Part shown: piece by piece, positions 60,712 to 64,000 of the stretch | Layout of the letters: the number at the start of each line of letters is the position of its first letter | How positions within the stretch are numbered: the first letter of the stretch is position 1 | From: Prorocentrum cordatum | Taxonomy: Eukaryota; Sar; Dinophyceae; Prorocentrales; Prorocentraceae | Assembly (NCBI GenBank): GCA_963575745.1 | Contig: CAUYUJ010012803.1 | Span: 307,659 to 371,658 of the forward strand | Direction of reading: 5' to 3' | DNA: 64,000 bases | Made by a program: the position numbers and the translations under genes | Notes under the pieces: generated by a model | Databases searched by the model: none | What the model saw: the letters and a program-made list of their open reading frames with translations, nothing else | What the model was told of the DNA's origin: nothing

Positions 60712-61540
60712 TCAAAATACTTGCGCCCAGATCCACGGGGCCTGGATCTGGAGCAAATGCCCACCATAGATCAACGTTGGCATCCGTGGCAGGGTGCCCA
60801 CACAGACTTCGAGCATGCTGGCGGAGTCGCACTCAGAAGGTGTATACCCTTGAACCGTGCCTCCGAAAGCAAGACCTGACTGGACAGACGCCTGGAAGAA
60901 ACGATGCTTGATGCTCTTACCCTTGCTGGTGCCTGTGCTCAGCTCGATCGATCGGATCGTTTTTACGCGGCCTCGTGCTTTGGCCCACTTTCGTCTCATA
61001 GTGCTCCCAAACAGCTCCGCAGGCAGACATTTCCGAGCCACATTCAGCAACTTGGCCGGCGAGGCTGTGGAGCAAACCTTTCGGAGGGCGAGGGAGAGGT
61101 TGAGCTTCTCTAGGCCCTCATACACGCGGGTGGCGAGCCCGACCAGGATACTGACACAGCCCTCGATGAAAGCTGTTCAGCAGGAGAGCCCCATATCCTC
61201 TACATATATCGTCGTGCCAACAGGCTCCCGGGCCTGCCACGCGCCTAAAACCTCGAAACCCTAGACCAACGGGATGAGGTCGGCCTTCGCCTCGAAAGTG
61301 GGGCTGTAGAAGAGCCGCTATGATGCCTTCCCCTGGCCACATCCTGGCACCCAAGGTGCCCTCTGTGAAAATGCGCCTGCGCCATGGACACGATCGAGCA
61401 ATCTGAACTATGACGGATGCACCACAGAAGTCGTGCACCACCACACTGCTCAGCTAAACCTTTATAAAACATATGCTTATAGAACTGCATGACAGGCCCC
61501 TCAATGCCCCTTTCCTTTGCTTGTCCCTCATCTTCCATCC
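60712..61540 (-). pseudogene. Reverse transcriptase C-terminal part of retroelement 3
   Basis: VGTTIYVEDMGLSC near 61190-61215 is a decayed motif C (YVDD to YVED), followed by a stop, then ATRVYEGLEKLNLSLALRKV and ARGRVKTIRSIELSTGTSKG, GKSIKHRFFQASV (thumb). Frames at 61245-61538 and 61118-61444 hold the preceding palm in pieces. Confidence 0.6.
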
Positions 61541-61728
61541 TCCGCTTGTCACCACAGAAGATGCTGATGATGAGGAGGAGGAGGGGGATGATGAGGATGA
61601 TGATGATGCAGCTGCTACTTACGCAGGACGAAAGATTTTCCTCTTGAGGTGCAAATGGCGATGATAATATGGAAATTAATGATCGAACCCCCTTCCACCG
61701 TAGAATCTCAACACGGGCAGGTTCCGGG
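61541..61728. other. GAT/GAG tract and shared 40-bp word
   Basis: 61558-61615 is GATGATGAGGAGGAGG-like. 61621-61660 (minus) carries CGCCATTTGCACCTCAAG, then AGGAAAATC, homologous to 37917-37957. Confidence 0.5.
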
Positions 61729-61975
61729 GTCCGCGGATCCGATTTCCTCCGGTTCCCCGTTTCAAAACGGGGTAGGAATCAGATCCGGTGTAAAAAAAAG
61801 CCGAATACGGATCCAACAAATCCTAAATCGGATCCGCGCGGACGGAAATCGGATCCGCCGAAACAAACACCAGAGCCACATTTGGATCCACGCGAACTTC
61901 ATGGCATCCGACGGCGGCTATCTCACACGCGTCTGCTCAAGACCTCAAGCCGTCGTTCCGGGCCCAAGAGGAAAG
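61729..61975. repeat. GGATCC/GGATCCG-type repeat
   Basis: GGATCCGATT, CAGATCCGG, CGGATCCAAC and CGGATCCGCG words, akin to the repeats at 546-775 and 8815-9010. Confidence 0.5.
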
Positions 61976-61996
61976 AGCTTTCGTCCTGGGGGTGTA

Positions 61997-62070
61997 ATGC
62001 TGATGATGATGATGCTGATGATGATGCTGATGATAATGGTGATGACGACGATGACGTTAATGATCCCTGT
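61997..62070. repeat. GAT trinucleotide tract
   Basis: (GAT)n with GCTGAT and GACGAT variants. Confidence 0.85.
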
Positions 62071-62284
62071 GGGGCTCCCCATGACCGCTCGTGCCCTGCG
62101 CGCCTGCGACGGCCACTGCACACGCCTCCCCACAGACGCAAGGCTCGTCCTGGCAGCGGCAGCGGTTTCGTTTTAGTACCGCCTGTGGGCTGGGACCGTC
62201 AGCTCTCGAACGTCCCCCGAATGTGGTCGCCCACTCCAGGCTCAAGCGCCTGCCCAAGACCAAGCTTCGCATCGCGTCGGCTCT
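62071..62284. other. Unassigned sequence
   Basis: No gene or element recognised. Confidence 0.4.
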
Positions 62285-62286
62285 GT

Positions 62287-62325
<39 letters not shown>

Positions 62326-62367
62326 CCTCCCTCCCTCCCTCCCTCCCTCCTTCTCTCTCTCTCTCAG
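62285..62367. repeat. CT and CCCT microsatellite
   Basis: (CT)n, then (CCCT)n, then (CT)n, directly abutting a MITE-A. Confidence 0.95.
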
Positions 62368-62369
62368 GA

Positions 62370-62525
62370 GTAGGTCGGTCATGTCCTCCTACAGGCGGAT
62401 TTTGGAAGAGCAAGGAAAAATAACCAACACATCAAACAATAGTCAAAAGAGCACCAAAAGAAGTCCTCAGAGCATGACTTAATATTCTTGACCACCCCTC
62501 TGGTAGATGGACTTGCCCGACATAC
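62370..62525. mobile_element. MITE-A copy 6
   Basis: GTAGGTCGGTCATGTCCTCC to GGACTTGCCCGACATAC, with TCTCAGGA/TGTCAGGA outside (62362-62369, 62526-62533; 7 of 8). Confidence 0.82.
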
Positions 62526-62748
62526 TGTCAGGAAGATAGAACTCTCTGGAGGTCCCCCGACGCTGTCGGAGGTCCGCGAAGATCCTGAAGTCCCCAGAGA
62601 CCCGCCAGGGAACGAAGAAGCACAGACAGTTCGATCCTCCTCTATGGAGCCGAATGGTAGAGAAGGGCCTCATCTCGTCATTCTTTGGTGGAAGCGACGA
62701 GGGCAAAGGAGAAGGGGGATGGATGAGGGCGAACGAGATGGGAGAGTG
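62526..62748. other. Unassigned sequence
   Basis: No gene or element recognised. Confidence 0.4.
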
Positions 62749-62950
62749 GAGGTCTCCCAAATCGGGACCGAGTGAATTGCGTCGGAGGGTCGCACTGCAT
62801 CACCGATGCACCGCCGATGCATCAACGTCGTCGGCGATTCATCGGCGACGTCGGCGTGGAGAACATCGGGCTCTGCATCGAGCCCCATCGCCAATGCATC
62901 GTTGATGCGGCGCCCGACCTCGTCCACTTCGACACCATGAGGGAGGCCTG
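62749..62950. mobile_element. MITE-I copy 3
   Basis: GAGGTCTCCCAAATCGGGAC and its diverged inverse ending GGGAGGCCTGG, with CACCGATGCACCGCCGATGC, GGCGACGTCGGCGTGGAG inside. Confidence 0.68.
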
Positions 62951-63055
62951 GAAGGAGAGGGCAGCTCACGCGAAGGACGGGGAGGAGGGAGGGGCAACGG
63001 CAACCAGAGGGGAGGAAGCACGAGGGACGAGCACGGCGCATACCCAAAACCTCCT

Positions 63056-63246
63056 TGCCATCGCTCGGACGTCCATTCCCCGACTTCGTGCGTGGCTGGT
63101 TTCGTGCGTGTCTTTCTTGTTCTTGGCTGGTTTCGTGCGTGTCTTTCTTGTTCTTCTGCTCAAGATGGCTCGACCCGCTCCAAGATGGTCCAGATGTTCT
63201 TGCGCTGGCCTCGCCGAGAAACATGCACACGTCGAAGCGATGCCAA
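63056..63246. mobile_element. MITE-E copy with internal duplication
   Basis: TGCCATCGCTCGGACGTCC to ACACGTCGAAGCGATGCCA. Inside, the 31-bp word GGCTGGTTTCGTGCGTGTCT-TTCTTGTTCTT occurs twice in tandem. Confidence 0.8.
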
Positions 63247-63364
63247 ACCTCCATGCCGCGCCCCCGAAGACGGCTGCGTGGGCGAGCGGGGGGTGGGCGC
63301 GAGGGACGGGCGGCTCGGTGGCCGCCTGCGCGGCCGCCGGGGCGGCATCTGGGCAGCGCCTGCC

Positions 63365-63560
63365 GAAGCGGTGATGAGACAACCGTCGTCGTCGCCGTCG
63401 CCGTCTTCGTCGTCGCGCCGTCGTCATCACAGTCACCGGTCCCCGTCGCTGCCGCCGCCGCCGCAATCACCTTCGCTGTCACCGTCGCCATCGCCGTCGC
63501 CGCCGCCGCCGCCGCCGTCGTCGTCGTCGACGCCGTTGCCTTGCCATCCGCCGCCCGGTT
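63365..63560. repeat. CGTCGC/GCCGTC tract
   Basis: (CGTCGTCGC)n and (GCCGCCGCC)n imperfect trinucleotide runs. The Ala/Thr-rich minus frame across it is an artefact. Confidence 0.85.
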
Positions 63561-63811
63561 CTTCTTCCTCTTGCCCAGTAGATGCTCGCGGGCCCCCAGG
63601 GACCTAAGGAGCCCCGTGTTCTGGAAGCCTCCAGGAAGGACGTCCACGCTCGCGTCCTCCCCGTCCTCCTCACCCTTCGCCGCTGCTGCGGCGCCCCCTC
63701 CAGCCCCCATACCCCGCCCCCCAACACAGCGAACCTTTCGCAAACGCCCGCTGCGTCCTTCCTCCTGCTCACTCTCCCCACATCCCTCGTCTAACCGACC
63801 GCCGCAGGAGA
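63561..63811. other. Unassigned GC-rich sequence
   Basis: No gene or element recognised. Confidence 0.35.
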
Positions 63812-64000
63812 CCGACCTTAGGGAAACAATGACTGCCATAAACATTAAAACTATGAGGTCCGCGCGGATTTCTCGGATCGGCGTTGGACTCCCCTCCATG
63901 GCGCGCTCCGCGCGCCAGGGGCGGCGCCAGAAGCGCCGCCAGGGGGGGCCAGCGCCGAACCGAGGAATCCGCGAGGATCTTCGAGTTTTTATGTTTCTGT
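63812..64000. mobile_element. MITE-F copy 7, cut by the window end
   Basis: TTAGGGAAACAATGACTGCC-ATAAACATTAAAACT at the left, GC foldback GGCGCGCTCCGCGCGCC, then CCGAGGAATCCGCGAGG and GAGTTTTTATGTTTCTGT at the window edge. Confidence 0.78.

Larger units (their letters stand above)
58906..61540 (-). mobile_element. Non-LTR retrotransposon 3, 5'-truncated and decayed
   Basis: Minus strand: RT C-terminal half, Cys/His knuckle, RNase H and tail, ending at a CTC array. Endonuclease and RT fingers are absent, as in 5'-truncated LINE insertions. Numerous stops and shifts. Confidence 0.75.

Noticed and set aside
61621-61660. Spliced-leader relic for retroelement 3
   Set aside because: Only the 3' half resembles DinoSL, with several mismatches, and the element is 5'-truncated, so a leader at its border is not expected. 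Kept only as a paired observation with 37917.
63140-63170. CTGCTCAAGATGGCTC as a leader followed by a start codon
   Set aside because: Only the last seven bases match DinoSL and it lies inside a MITE-E.

Overview
The window looks like a gene-poor stretch of a dinoflagellate nuclear genome (core dinoflagellate; the species cannot be told from sequence alone). The evidence is a retroelement copy carrying a near-perfect dinoflagellate spliced-leader (DinoSL) relic at its 5' end, non-LTR retrotransposons of unusual domain make-up, and an extreme density of simple repeats and foldback elements. I see no bacterial gene organisation, tRNA, rRNA or CRISPR array. Almost all long open frames outside the retroelements are translations of microsatellites.

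Coding content is confined to a few places. (1) 17436-18083 (-) is an intact single-exon frame with an RRM of the Mei2 C-terminal type (RRM_2); it is the only convincing host gene. (2) 21950-29461 (-) is a nearly complete non-LTR retrotransposon: a Pro/Gln/Met-rich ORF1, then a long ORF2 that reads RNase H, EEP endonuclease, reverse transcriptase, two C2H2 fingers and a cytosine-C5-methyltransferase-like tail. ORF2 is interrupted by four frameshifts, two of them in homopolymer runs, but by no nonsense codon. (3) 43216-49335 (-) is a second, more decayed retrotransposon of conventional order (ORF1, EN, RT, RNase H, Cys-rich tail) whose 5' end is the DinoSL relic. (4) 58906-61540 (-) is a 5'-truncated third element. 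(5) 16405-16652 (-) may be an orphan exon.

The rest is repeats. 0-9.7 kb: an 82-bp satellite, GAATCG-type repeats, a 0.86-kb TGTA microsatellite, degenerate satellites and miniature elements. 9.95-12.12 kb: a giant inverted repeat built from a 12-bp unit. 12.1-17.3 kb: a CCAAGACGGCC satellite with a higher-order structure and a 200-bp duplication. 18.1-21.9 kb and 29.5-43 kb: miniature foldback elements and GGA/TCC arrays. 49.3-58.8 kb: further arrays (GGA, ACAGAC, GGT, CAA) and nested miniature elements. 61.6-64 kb: more of the same families.

By comparing copies I could define several miniature inverted-repeat families inside the window (labels are mine): MITE-A (ends TTAAGTCGGGC, 8-bp target duplications, six bounded copies), MITE-B and the related MITE-J (ends TCGGG...CCCGA, 5-bp duplications), MITE-C (long inverted repeat, 3-bp TCA duplication, one copy nested in a MITE-B whose empty site is visible elsewhere), MITE-D, -E, -F, -G, -H and -I. 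All three retroelements end at GGA/TCC arrays, which suggests microsatellite targeting or a simple-sequence tail.
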